In this document: in pieces, positions 42,019-50,245 of the stretch
Layout of the letters: each line of letters begins with the position of its first letter
Position numbering within the stretch: position 1 is the first letter of the stretch
NCBI RefSeq assembly: GCF_002197685.1
Contig: NZ_NBBI01000002.1
Coordinates: forward strand, 248,001 to 312,000
DNA length: 64,000 bases
From: Sphingomonas dokdonensis
GTDB taxonomy: Bacteria > Pseudomonadota > Alphaproteobacteria > Sphingomonadales > Sphingomonadaceae
Reading direction: 5' to 3'
Position numbers and translations under genes: made by a program
The notes under the pieces: model-generated
The model's database searches: none
What the model was told of the DNA's origin: nothing
What the model saw: only the letters and a program-made list of their open reading frames with translations

Positions 42019-42957
42019 ATGGTTAACGCCAAGCCAGATCTTCCTCGCGAACGGCGAGAGCGCGCCCGTCCGCAGGCCGTCCAGACGGGCGGCCTCGGTC
42101 AGGCGAAGCTCAATCCGTTCGGCGACCTGCACACGTTGCAGCATCTCTCCGCGCGACTGGCGCGGGGCATGCGCGGCGTGTTCGAGCCGTTGCTGCGCGA
42201 GGAGGTGCGGGCCTGGGCTGAGCCGCTCGCGGTGCAGCGCTTTTCCGATTATCGCGCGGAGCGCCCCGATCGGCTGACCGCCTGGCTGCCGCTGGGCATG
42301 GACGATCGCACCGCGTTGCTGGTGCTCGACGGCGGCTTCGTGCTGGAACTGCTTGACCTGTTCTTTGGTGGCACCGGGGCCGCGCCGGCCGAGATGCCGG
42401 CGGAATTCTCGCCGGCCGCCGAGGCGATGGTGGCGCGGCTCGGGCAGATGATCGCGCAGCCGCTCACCGCCGCGTGGGAGCCGCTGGCGCGCGTCACGTT
42501 CACGGTCGGGCGGTGCGAGGCGAACGCCTCCATGCTGTCCAATTTCGACGGTGACGATGCGCTGATCGTCACGCGCTTCGGCATTGCGCCGGGCAGTGCG
42601 AAGCCCTCGTTTATCGACCTCGTCTATCCGGTGTCCGCGCTGAAGCCGCACGGCACCGCGCTGACCGGCAAGGTGGTGGCCAAGGCCGCTGCCGAGGATG
42701 CCGCCTGGCAGACCGCGCTCACCCGCGCGGCGATGAACGTCCGCTTTCCGGTCCGCTCGGTTCTCGCCGAGCCGACGATCCGGCTGTCCAAGCTGATGTC
42801 GCTCCAGACCGGTGACGTGATCCCGATCAGCTTCGGCCAGGACGTGCCGGTGATGGTCGGCAACGATCGCCTGGGCAGCGGCACCGTCGGCACGTCGAAC
42901 GGCCATGCCGCGATCAAACTGACCTCGCTCGCCTCTCTCGAAGGATTGACCCAGTGA
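42019..42957 (+). CDS. fliM: Flagellar motor switch protein FliM without the CheY-binding motif
   Basis: A 312-residue C-ring protein. The middle domain has [29 protein letters not shown] and [13 protein letters not shown], and the C-terminal SpoA domain has [33 protein letters not shown]. The usual N-terminus with an (L)SQxEIDALL motif, which binds phospho-CheY, is absent; instead it reads [22 protein letters not shown]. There are only 6 bp after fliL, so no missed upstream start exists. It overlaps fliN by 4 nt. Confidence 0.92.
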   Translation: MVNAKPDLPRERRERARPQAVQTGGLGQAKLNPFGDLHTLQHLSARLARGMRGVFEPLLREEVRAWAEPLAVQRFSDYRAERPDRLTAWLPLGMDDRTALLVLDGGFVLELLDLFFGGTGAAPAEMPAEFSPAAEAMVARLGQMIAQPLTAAWEPLARVTFTVGRCEANASMLSNFDGDDALIVTRFGIAPGSAKPSFIDLVYPVSALKPHGTALTGKVVAKAAAEDAAWQTALTRAAMNVRFPVRSVLAEPTIRLSKLMSLQTGDVIPISFGQDVPVMVGNDRLGSGTVGTSNGHAAIKLTSLASLEGLTQ

Positions 42958-43256
42958 ACGACATGAGCGGCGGCTTTCCGCCAAAGGATCTGGGCGACGG
43001 CGCCCTCGCCGCGAACTTCCGCTTGTTGCAGGACGTCGACGTGAAGCTGACGGTGGAGATCGGCTCCACCCAGCTGACGCTGCGCGAACTGCTGGCGCTG
43101 GGCGAATCCAGCGTGATCGAGCTCGATCGCCAGGCCAACGAACTGCTCGACGTCTTCGTCAACGGCACGCTGATCGGCCGCGGCGAGGTGGTGACGGTGG
43201 GCGACCGTTTCGGCGTGCGCATGACCGAGCTCGTCAACCCCGACAAGCGCAGCTGA
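42954..43256 (+). CDS. fliN: Flagellar motor switch protein FliN
   Basis: A 100-residue SpoA-domain protein: [70 protein letters not shown]. This is the full FliN signature at normal domain length. It forms the base of the C ring with FliM and docks FliH. The GTG start overlaps the fliM stop. Confidence 0.97.
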   Translation: MNDMSGGFPPKDLGDGALAANFRLLQDVDVKLTVEIGSTQLTLRELLALGESSVIELDRQANELLDVFVNGTLIGRGEVVTVGDRFGVRMTELVNPDKRS

Positions 43257-43265
43257 TCCACCGCC

Positions 43266-43535
43266 ATGATGTGGTCGTACATTCTGAAGCTGATCGTGCT
43301 GCTGCCGCTCGTCTGCGGACTGATGATCGGCTGCCTCTATCTCTGGCGCAAGCTGGAAACCCGCATGCCGGGCCGCGCCGACATGCGCCTCATCGCCGTC
43401 AAGGAAACGATGATGATCTCGCCGGGCCTGAAGCTCGCGGTGGTCGAGTTCGAGGGCAAGCGCCTGCTGGTTTCGGTCGGGCGCGGCGGCGTCACGCTGG
43501 TCGACCGTGCCGAGGCGCCGAGGACCTTTTCGTGA
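43266..43535 (+). CDS. fliO: Flagellar export protein FliO
   Basis: An 89-residue single-pass membrane protein: helix [27 protein letters not shown], then a small cytoplasmic beta domain ([41 protein letters not shown]). This compact form is common in alphaproteobacteria. It aids FliP-ring assembly. It lies between fliN and fliP, overlapping the latter by 4 nt. Confidence 0.85.
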   Translation: MMWSYILKLIVLLPLVCGLMIGCLYLWRKLETRMPGRADMRLIAVKETMMISPGLKLAVVEFEGKRLLVSVGRGGVTLVDRAEAPRTFS

Positions 43536-44389
43536 GCGTCACCCGGATGGGCAACGGCCCCGCGCTGTTCCGCGACGCCGCCGACAGCCGCCCGGCCTCC
43601 TTTTCTTGGAGCAAGGCGCTGCTGATCGCCTTCGCCTTCATCGTGGCGGTGCTGGTCGCCATGCCCGCCTTCGCGCAAGCCGCACCCGCCGCGCCCGGCG
43701 CCGGTGACGCGGTGGACCGCGCGCTCGGCCAGCTAGGTGGCGGGCAGAACGGCTCGGGCTCGATGTCGCTGTCGCTGCAAGTGCTCATCATCATGGGCCT
43801 GCTCAGCATCCTGCCGGGCATCCTGCTGATGATGACCAGCTTCACGCGGATCATCATCGTGCTGTCGATCCTGCGCCAGGCGATGGGCCTGCAGCAGACC
43901 CCGCCCAATCAGGTGCTGATCGGCCTCAGCCTGTTTCTGTCGTTCTTCGTGATGGCGCCCGTCATCAGCCAGATCAACACCACCGCGATCCAGCCCTATG
44001 CGGCGGGGCAGATGGGCGGCACCGATCTGATCAAGACCGCCGGCGCCCCACTCCATGCCTTCATGGCCAAGCAGACGCGGGTGAAGGACGTGACGATGTT
44101 CGCCGAAATGGCAAAGTCCGGGCCGTACGCGAGCCCCAATGACATCCCCTTTTCGGTGCTGCTGCCCGCCTTTGTCACCAGCGAGCTCAAGACCGCATTC
44201 CAGATCGGCTTCCTTATCTTCCTGCCGTTCCTCGTCATCGATCTCGTCGTCGCGACGGTGCTGATGGCGCTTGGCATGGCGATGCTCAGCCCGACGATCA
44301 TCTCGCTGCCGTTCAAGCTCTTGCTGTTCGTCCTGGTCGACGGCTGGGCGCTGACCATGGGCAGCCTCGCCAACAGTTTCGCGGGTTAG
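43532..44389 (+). CDS. fliP: Flagellar export gate protein FliP
   Basis: A 285-residue gate subunit. A cleavable signal-like segment ([24 protein letters not shown]) precedes four helices with the classic [43 protein letters not shown] and [43 protein letters not shown]. The GTG start overlaps fliO as GTGA; an ATG at 43547 is also possible. Confidence 0.96.
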   Translation: MSVTRMGNGPALFRDAADSRPASFSWSKALLIAFAFIVAVLVAMPAFAQAAPAAPGAGDAVDRALGQLGGGQNGSGSMSLSLQVLIIMGLLSILPGILLMMTSFTRIIIVLSILRQAMGLQQTPPNQVLIGLSLFLSFFVMAPVISQINTTAIQPYAAGQMGGTDLIKTAGAPLHAFMAKQTRVKDVTMFAEMAKSGPYASPNDIPFSVLLPAFVTSELKTAFQIGFLIFLPFLVIDLVVATVLMALGMAMLSPTIISLPFKLLLFVLVDGWALTMGSLANSFAG

Positions 44390-44394
44390 GGATC

Positions 44395-44667
44395 ATGGTC
44401 GACGCCGATTATTTCCTCACCGTCGCAAACCAGACGCTCTGGGTGCTGGCGCTCGCCGCCGCGCCCATCCTGATCCCCGCGCTCGTCTCCGGCCTGATCC
44501 TGGGCATGATCCAGGCGGCAACCTCGATCCAGGAACAGACCTTGAGCTTCGTGCCCAAGCTGATCGTGGTCGGCCTGTCGCTGGTGATCTTCGGCGCGAT
44601 GATCCTGGGGCTCATCAGCGATTTCACCGTCTCGATCTTCGAGCGTATTCCCGATCTGGTCCGCTAG
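44395..44667 (+). CDS. fliQ: Flagellar export gate protein FliQ
   Basis: A 90-residue two-helix protein (TLWVLALAAAPILIPALVSGLILGMIQAATSIQEQTLSFVPKLIVVGLSLVIFG). Length and the IQAATSIQEQTLSFVPK block are diagnostic. It lies 5 bp after fliP and forms the FliPQR export gate. Confidence 0.96.
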   Translation: MVDADYFLTVANQTLWVLALAAAPILIPALVSGLILGMIQAATSIQEQTLSFVPKLIVVGLSLVIFGAMILGLISDFTVSIFERIPDLVR

Positions 44668-44673
44668 GCTACG

Positions 44674-45447
44674 ATGCTGGGCTTCGGCCTCTCGATCGAG
44701 CCGCAATTATGGGCGCTCCTGTTCGTGATGGTGCGCGTGGGGGCGGCGTTCGTCGCCGCGCCCGTGTTCGGCAACGTCTCCGTGCCGCTTCAGGTGCGCG
44801 TGGTGCTGGCCGGCGCGATCGGCGTGCTGGTGCTCGGCATGCACGACATCACGCCCCCGCCGCAGGTGTTCGCGGTCGCGACCTTCCTGTCGATCGCCGC
44901 CGAGGCGCTGGTGGGCCTGGCGCTCGGCTTCATCCTCCAGATCGCCTTTGCCGCGCCGCTGATCGCCGGCGAGTTGATCGGCGGATCGATGGGGATCGGC
45001 TTTGCCAACATGATCGATCCGAACTCCGGGCGCTCGTCGCCCGCGATCGGCCAGTTCCTTTCGATCCTGCTGACGCTTTTGTTCCTGTCGATCGACGGGC
45101 ACCTCGTACTCGTCGATACCGTCGCGCGCAGCTACACCGCGCTGCCGCCGGGCGCCGCCTGGATGGCGCCCGAGCAGCTGCGCGACATCGCGCTGTTCGG
45201 CGGCTACGCCTTTTTCGCCGGGCTGCTGCTCGCGCTCCCGGTCGGCTTTCTTTTACTCTGCCTTAATCTCGTGGTCGGTATGATCTCGCGGTCGGCACCG
45301 GCGCTGAATCTGTTCTCGATCGGTCTGCCGGCCAGCCTGGCGGTCGGCGTGATCGCGATGGCAGCAGCCTTCCCGGCGATGGGAGATTACATGCTGGTCG
45401 TCGTACGCGAGGGCCTGGAAGCGGCACGGAGCCTGGTACTTGGCTGA
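44674..45447 (+). CDS. fliR: Flagellar export gate protein FliR
   Basis: A 257-residue gate protein with about six helices. Landmarks are VRVGAAFVAAPVFGNVSVPLQVRVVLAGAIGVLVL and IAFAAPLIAGELIGGSMGIGFANMIDPNSGRSSPAIGQFLSILLTLLFLSIDGHLVLV. It follows fliQ by 6 bp and overlaps flhB by 8 nt. Confidence 0.96.
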   Translation: MLGFGLSIEPQLWALLFVMVRVGAAFVAAPVFGNVSVPLQVRVVLAGAIGVLVLGMHDITPPPQVFAVATFLSIAAEALVGLALGFILQIAFAAPLIAGELIGGSMGIGFANMIDPNSGRSSPAIGQFLSILLTLLFLSIDGHLVLVDTVARSYTALPPGAAWMAPEQLRDIALFGGYAFFAGLLLALPVGFLLLCLNLVVGMISRSAPALNLFSIGLPASLAVGVIAMAAAFPAMGDYMLVVVREGLEAARSLVLG

Positions 45448-46573
45448 CGAGTTCGGCGAAAAGACAGAAGCCCCGACACCCAAGCGTCTCAAGGACGCGC
45501 GGAAAAAGGGTGACGTTCTCAAATCGCGCGAGTTCGCGACCGCGCTGGTCGCGCTCGCCGGCGTGGCGTGGCTCGTCTTCTTCGGCCCGATGCTGATCGC
45601 CGCCTGCAAGGGCGTGATGGCCGAAAGCTTTCAGTTCACGCGCAGCGACGTGGAGGATTTCCAGCCGTTCCGCCCGCTGGCCGCCGCCGGGTGGAAGCTG
45701 CTTCCCGCATTCGGCACCCTGTTCGCGATCGTGATGGCGGCGGGCGTCGCCAGTTCGGCCGCGCTCGGCTCGCTTCAGTTCAACGCCGGGCTGCTCGCGC
45801 CCAAGGGCAATCGCATCAATCCCGCCTCCGGGCTGAAGCGCATCTTCGGCATGAACGGCTGGATCGAGCTCGGCAAATCCTTGCTGAAGGTGGCGCTGCT
45901 CGGCTCGATCGGCGCCTGGCTGCTGATGAGTTCGGCGCGCACCACGCTTGGCCTTGCGCGGGCGAACATCGAGGCCGCGGTCAGCGCGCTCGGCGGCACA
46001 CTCACCACGTTGATGATCGTCATGTCGATGGGGCTGGTCGCGATCGCGATGATCGACGTGCCGCTGCAGATGTTCCAGCGCATGAAGAAGCTGCTCATGT
46101 CGAAGCAGGAGCAGAAGGACGAGCACAAGGAGAGCGAAGGCAATCCCGAGGTCAAGGCGCAGATCCGATCGCGCCAGCACGCCATGCTCTCGCGTTCCAC
46201 GCGCCGTGCGGTGGGTGAGGCGCATGTGGTGCTGACCAACCCGACGCACTTCGCGGTTGCGCTGCGCTACGATCGCGGACGCGATCAGGTGCCGGTGGTG
46301 GTCGCCAAGGGGCGCGGCGCGACCGCGCTCGCCATTCGCGAGATCGCCGGCGACATGGCGGTGCCGATCCTCGAATACCCGATGCTCGCGCGTGCGATCT
46401 ACTACACCAGCCGCGAGAACCAGGAGGTGCGCGACGATCTCTACATGGCGATCGCGACGGTGCTGGCGTTCGTCTTTGGGCTCAACGCGCAAATGGGCGG
46501 CAGCGCGCCGCTGCCCGCGGTCGACGTGCCGGTGGGCGCGCGCTTCGACGAAAACGGAGCGGCGCTGAATTAA
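45440..46573 (+). CDS. flhB: Flagellar export switch protein FlhB
   Basis: A 377-residue export protein from a TTG start: MADEFGEKTEAPTPKRLKDARKKGDVLKSREFATAL. Four helices follow, then the autocleavage motif NPTH at residues 267-270 within AHVVLTNPTHFAVALRYD, and the EIAGDMAVPILEYPMLARAIYYT block. Cleavage at N267/P268 is needed for the switch from hook to filament export. The weak TTG start overlapping fliR would limit its level through coupling. Confidence 0.96.
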   Translation: MADEFGEKTEAPTPKRLKDARKKGDVLKSREFATALVALAGVAWLVFFGPMLIAACKGVMAESFQFTRSDVEDFQPFRPLAAAGWKLLPAFGTLFAIVMAAGVASSAALGSLQFNAGLLAPKGNRINPASGLKRIFGMNGWIELGKSLLKVALLGSIGAWLLMSSARTTLGLARANIEAAVSALGGTLTTLMIVMSMGLVAIAMIDVPLQMFQRMKKLLMSKQEQKDEHKESEGNPEVKAQIRSRQHAMLSRSTRRAVGEAHVVLTNPTHFAVALRYDRGRDQVPVVVAKGRGATALAIREIAGDMAVPILEYPMLARAIYYTSRENQEVRDDLYMAIATVLAFVFGLNAQMGGSAPLPAVDVPVGARFDENGAALN

Positions 46574-46593
46574 GTGCCGCTTGCCGTGAGGGG

Positions 46594-46621
46594 CTAAATC
46601 TTCCGCAGCTTCGGTCGTTTC
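46594..46621 (+). promoter_or_regulatory. FliA (sigma-28)-type promoter of fliDS
   Basis: CTAAA, 15 nt, GTCGTTTC, ending 10 nt before the fliD ATG. The leader would be very short, so the actual fliD start or a leaderless message should be considered. Confidence 0.68.
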
Positions 46622-46631
46622 TATTCGTGTC

Positions 46632-48134
46632 ATGACCGATGTTTCCAGCACCTCCGCGGCGGGTACGACCACCACCAGCGTCACCAAGTCCGCCGCGAGC
46701 GCGCTGCTCACCTCGCTCAACACCGGATCGGGCGTCGATACCGACGCGCTGGTGACCGGCCTCGTCCAGGCGCAGTTCGCGTCCAAGAACGCCGCACTCA
46801 CCGCCAAGTCGGACAAGCTGACCGCGCAACTGTCGGGCGTTTCGACGCTGAAAAGCGCGATCACCGATTTCGCCGCCGCGCTCGATACGCTGGTGAAGGG
46901 CGGGACGCTCCAGTCGCAGCCGGTCAGCAGCAACGCGTCGGTGCTCACCGCCACGCCGATCTCGGGCGCGAAGCTGACGGGCATGACCGCCAGCATCCGC
47001 GTCGATCGGCTCGCAACCGCGCAAACGGCGGTGTCGGTCAACAGCGTCGCCAGCAAGAGCGAGGTGATCGGCTCGGGCACGTTCACGCTGAAGCTCGGCA
47101 CGGCCAGCTACGATGCGGGCGGCGCGATGACCGGCATCACCGGCACCGATGCCGATGGCGACGGCGCCGAGGACACGATCGCGATCGACATCACCGATGG
47201 GTCGCTCACCAGCATCGCGGCCGCGATCAACAAGAAGCAGGCCGGCGTTACTGCCTCGGTCGTCACCGATGCCGATGGCCGCGCCTTTCTGTCGCTGCGC
47301 GGCGAGACCGGGTCGGCCAAGGCGTTTACGCTGGAGGCGACCAGCGATCCTTCAGGCACGCTGTCGCAGTTCAACGTCGGCCCGAACGCCGCCGGCATGA
47401 ACGTCACCGGCAAGGCCGGCAACGCGGTGCTGTCGGTCGACGGCATCACCGTGGAGCGTGCGAGCAACAGCATCAGCGATCTGGTCGAGGGCGTGAAGCT
47501 GGACCTCACGGGCACTTCAACGACGCCCGTGTCGCTGTCCTCCTCAGTGCCGACCAAGGCACTGACCAGTGCGGTCGAGGATTTCGTCTACACATACAAT
47601 CTGCTGCTGGGCGAATTGCAGAAGCAGACCGATCCGATCACCGGCGACCTGCGCGGCGACACCGGCGCGCAGAACATGATGCGCAGCCTGAAGGGACTGT
47701 CGCTGCGCGATCTGCTGCCGGGCGGCGCTGCGGATCAGCCGCGCACGCTGGCGCAGCTTGGCGTGCTGACGAACCGTGATGGGACGCTGTCGGTGAACAG
47801 CGCCACCTTGAGCAAGGCGATCGCCGATCATCCCGGTGCCATCGAGGCTATGTTCTCCAATTCGTCCGATGGCTCGGGCGTGCTTTCCGCGCTGAACTCG
47901 ATCAAGCTGAATGCCACCAGCACGCTGTACGGGCTCGGCGCCTCGGCCACGCGGTACAATCAGGCCAAGAGCGACCTTACCGAACAGCAGGACCGGCTGA
48001 CCACGCAGCAGGAGAAGATGACCACGCGGCTGACGCAGCAATTCGCGTCGATGAACGCGCGCGTGGCGGCGTACAAATCCACGCAGACGTTCATGGAAAA
48101 CCAGATCAAGGCGTGGACGAACGGTAACAACTGA
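46632..48134 (+). CDS. fliD: Flagellar filament cap protein FliD
   Basis: A 500-residue cap protein. The N-terminal region LNTGSGVDTDALVTGLVQAQFASKNAALTAKSDKLTAQLSGVSTLKSAI and the C-terminal coiled coil YGLGASATRYNQAKSDLTEQQDRLTTQQEKMTTRLTQQFASMNARVAAYKSTQTFMENQIKAW are standard for FliD. The middle has VDGITVERASNSISDLVEGVKLDL. It shares one base with fliS (TGATG). Confidence 0.95.
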   Translation: MTDVSSTSAAGTTTTSVTKSAASALLTSLNTGSGVDTDALVTGLVQAQFASKNAALTAKSDKLTAQLSGVSTLKSAITDFAAALDTLVKGGTLQSQPVSSNASVLTATPISGAKLTGMTASIRVDRLATAQTAVSVNSVASKSEVIGSGTFTLKLGTASYDAGGAMTGITGTDADGDGAEDTIAIDITDGSLTSIAAAINKKQAGVTASVVTDADGRAFLSLRGETGSAKAFTLEATSDPSGTLSQFNVGPNAAGMNVTGKAGNAVLSVDGITVERASNSISDLVEGVKLDLTGTSTTPVSLSSSVPTKALTSAVEDFVYTYNLLLGELQKQTDPITGDLRGDTGAQNMMRSLKGLSLRDLLPGGAADQPRTLAQLGVLTNRDGTLSVNSATLSKAIADHPGAIEAMFSNSSDGSGVLSALNSIKLNATSTLYGLGASATRYNQAKSDLTEQQDRLTTQQEKMTTRLTQQFASMNARVAAYKSTQTFMENQIKAWTNGNN

Positions 48135-48532
48135 TGGCGTACGCATCCGTCCTGTCGCGCGATCCTGCGCAGACGTACCGCCAGATCGACCTCGCCGGCC
48201 GTACCGCCAATGCGGACGGCCCGGCGCTGGTGCAATTGCTCTACGAGGAGCTGTGCCTCGCGCTGCGCGTCGCGGCCTGGGCGGCGGAGCACAAGAAATA
48301 TGCCGTGAAGAGCGAGCGGGTGACCCGCGCCACCGCGATCCTCTTCGCGCTGGAGGCCAATCTCGATTTCGAACGGGGCGGCCCGGTCTCGACCACGCTG
48401 GCGCGCGTCTATGCGGGCGCGCGCAAGCAGGTGATCGACGCGAGCCTGGGCCAGGACGGCGCACCGTTCCGCCAGGTAGCGGATACGATCTCGGAAATCG
48501 CCGACGCGTGGAAAATGGCGCGCGCCGCCTGA
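48134..48532 (+). CDS. fliS: Flagellin export chaperone FliS
   Basis: A 132-residue helical chaperone with YRQIDLAGRTANADGPALVQLLYEELCLALRVAAWAAE and RVTRATAILFALEANLDFERGGPVSTTLARVYAGARKQV, matching the FliS four-helix layout. It binds the flagellin C-terminus in the cytoplasm. It ends the fli operon 10 bp from the convergent zntB-like gene. Confidence 0.88.
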   Translation: MAYASVLSRDPAQTYRQIDLAGRTANADGPALVQLLYEELCLALRVAAWAAEHKKYAVKSERVTRATAILFALEANLDFERGGPVSTTLARVYAGARKQVIDASLGQDGAPFRQVADTISEIADAWKMARAA

Positions 48533-48542
48533 TCAGCCCGCG

Positions 48543-49493
48543 TCAGCGCAGCCAGTGGCGCGCGACGAACCATCCGGTGACGGCGACGGCGATCACGACG
48601 CACAAGCCGACGATCGCGTCGAACGCCCAGGGCGCGTCGGCCAGCCACAGGCCCTTCACGTTCATGCCATAGAGGCCGGTAATGAAGGTGAGCGGCAGGA
48701 ACACCATGGCGGCGATCGAGATGATCAGGCCGCGCTGGTCGAGCTGCTCGGCGCGCAGGTCGGTCAGCGTTTCGTGGATCAGGCTGGCGCGCTCGCGGAT
48801 CGCCTCCACCTCCTCCGCCATGCGCGCCGCGCGGTCGGCGGCAGCAGCAAGGTGCGCGCGGTCGTCCGCGCCGAGCCAGTCGCCGGGCAGGGCGGCAAGC
48901 TTTTCCAGTGCTGCCCGCTGCGGATTGAGAAAGCGGCGATAGTTGATCGCCTCCACGCGCACCTGTGTCACGCTGCGGCGAAGCGCGAAGGCGCGGGCGG
49001 CGTCGAGCTGTTGCTCGCAATCGTCGAGGCTGTCGCCGAGGTCGGCCACGACGGGGTCTAGATCGGCCGTTATCGCCCCGGCGAAGGCTGTGATGATGTC
49101 GCCGGGATCGCGGACGCGGCCGCTTTCCACCTCCCGTTTCACCGCGTCGATCGCCAGCAAATGCTTGCGCGTCACCGAAATAACGCGGCCCTTTTCCGCC
49201 CAGATGCGCACCGACGCGAGCATGTCGGACGGATCCAGCTCCTCCTCCGTCCGCCCGCGAAGGTTGACGAACGCCCCCTCATCAAAGGCATCGCACCGCG
49301 GCCGCGTTTCCTGTGCGGTCAGCGGATCGACGATGTAGTCGGGCAGCCCGGCTTCACCGCGCAGCCAGTTCTGCGCATGCTCGGCGGTCGTGGTCAGGTG
49401 CACCCAAACCATCCCCGCACCACCAGAAATCGCCCCCTTTACCGGAAGGCTTTTGGCGACTTGGTCGCTGATTTGAAAGGCGAAACCGGTCAC
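48543..49493 (-). CDS. zntB: CorA-family divalent metal transporter, ZntB type
   Basis: A 316-residue transporter of the CorA superfamily. A long cytoplasmic alpha/beta funnel (with VRIWAEKGRVISVTRKHLLAID) is followed by two C-terminal helices joined by the YGMNVKG loop, the family's GMN selectivity motif (ISIAAMVFLPLTFITGLYGMNVKGLW). ZntB-type proteins move zinc with protons; zinc versus magnesium cannot be settled from sequence. The GTG start overlaps the upstream siroheme-like gene by 4 nt. Confidence 0.88.
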   Translation of the reverse strand: MTGFAFQISDQVAKSLPVKGAISGGAGMVWVHLTTTAEHAQNWLRGEAGLPDYIVDPLTAQETRPRCDAFDEGAFVNLRGRTEEELDPSDMLASVRIWAEKGRVISVTRKHLLAIDAVKREVESGRVRDPGDIITAFAGAITADLDPVVADLGDSLDDCEQQLDAARAFALRRSVTQVRVEAINYRRFLNPQRAALEKLAALPGDWLGADDRAHLAAAADRAARMAEEVEAIRERASLIHETLTDLRAEQLDQRGLIISIAAMVFLPLTFITGLYGMNVKGLWLADAPWAFDAIVGLCVVIAVAVTGWFVARHWLR

Positions 49494-50245
49494 GCCATTC
49501 TCACGTCGACAACCAGCCCCGACAGCCCGGCGGGTGGCGTGTCGCAGGCGATGCGATCGGCGTCGGCCCGCGCGCGGTTGAGGATCGCGGCAGGTACGTC
49601 GGCGGCATGCGTGACACAGTCGGCATTGGCGAGCAGCCGCGCCTGGCGCAGCGTGAGGTCGTCAGGGTCGCGGGAGTGCAAGGTCATCGAAACGACGTTA
49701 CTCTCGGCAACGCCATCCTGTTCCGGCGGGGTGCCAAGCAGGCTGGCCGGCTGCAGAGGATCATAAGTGCCACCGGGCGCGAGCGCGGCGGCAATCGCCC
49801 GGCGTCGGGCACCCGCTTCAGGATAGCGCGCCCGCCACGCCGGACGCGCGGCAAATAGTGCGTCGGCGAGGCGGCCGAGGCTTGCGGGGAGCAGGGCCTC
49901 AAGCCGCTGCCGCAGCGCTGCGGCGAGGCCGGCCGAAGCGCCGCCGGTGCCGATCGCCACCAGCACCGGCGCGCGATCGACGATTGCCGGCAACGTGAAA
50001 TCGCACAGCTCGGGGCGGTCCACCGCGTTCACCAGCACGCCGCGCGCCTTGAGCCGCGCGACCGCCGCGTCATCGTCCACGACGATGGCCAGCCGAGCCG
50101 CGCTCTCCCCGATATTCTCCCCGACAACGATCGCACCGGCGCGCTCCAGCAGCCGCCGCTTCGCATCGGCCGCTTCGCCGACGCCTACCAGGATCACGTG
50201 GCGGCCTTGCAGCCGCACGAAGATGGGCAGGCTGTGCAGGCTCAC
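49490..50245 (-). CDS. Siroheme synthase N-terminal protein with a remnant methyltransferase tail
   Basis: A 251-residue protein. Residues 1-165 form a precorrin-2 dehydrogenase/sirohydrochlorin ferrochelatase domain (LPIFVRLQGRHVILVGVGEAADAKRRLLERAG, LVNAVDRPELCDFTLPAIVDRAPVLVAIGTGGASAGLAAALR). From about residue 183 the sequence VVSMTLHSRDPDDLTLRQARLLANADCVTHAADVPAAILNRARADADRI looks like the start of a CysG uroporphyrinogen methyltransferase, but it stops after some 65 residues. It therefore lacks the methylating activity of full CysG. The GTG start overlaps lysA. Confidence 0.85.
   Translation of the reverse strand: MSLHSLPIFVRLQGRHVILVGVGEAADAKRRLLERAGAIVVGENIGESAARLAIVVDDDAAVARLKARGVLVNAVDRPELCDFTLPAIVDRAPVLVAIGTGGASAGLAAALRQRLEALLPASLGRLADALFAARPAWRARYPEAGARRRAIAAALAPGGTYDPLQPASLLGTPPEQDGVAESNVVSMTLHSRDPDDLTLRQARLLANADCVTHAADVPAAILNRARADADRIACDTPPAGLSGLVVDVRMA

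Noticed and set aside
48533..48542. A terminator between fliS and the zntB-like gene
   Set aside because: Only 10 bp separate the convergent genes and no hairpin with a T-run is visible there.
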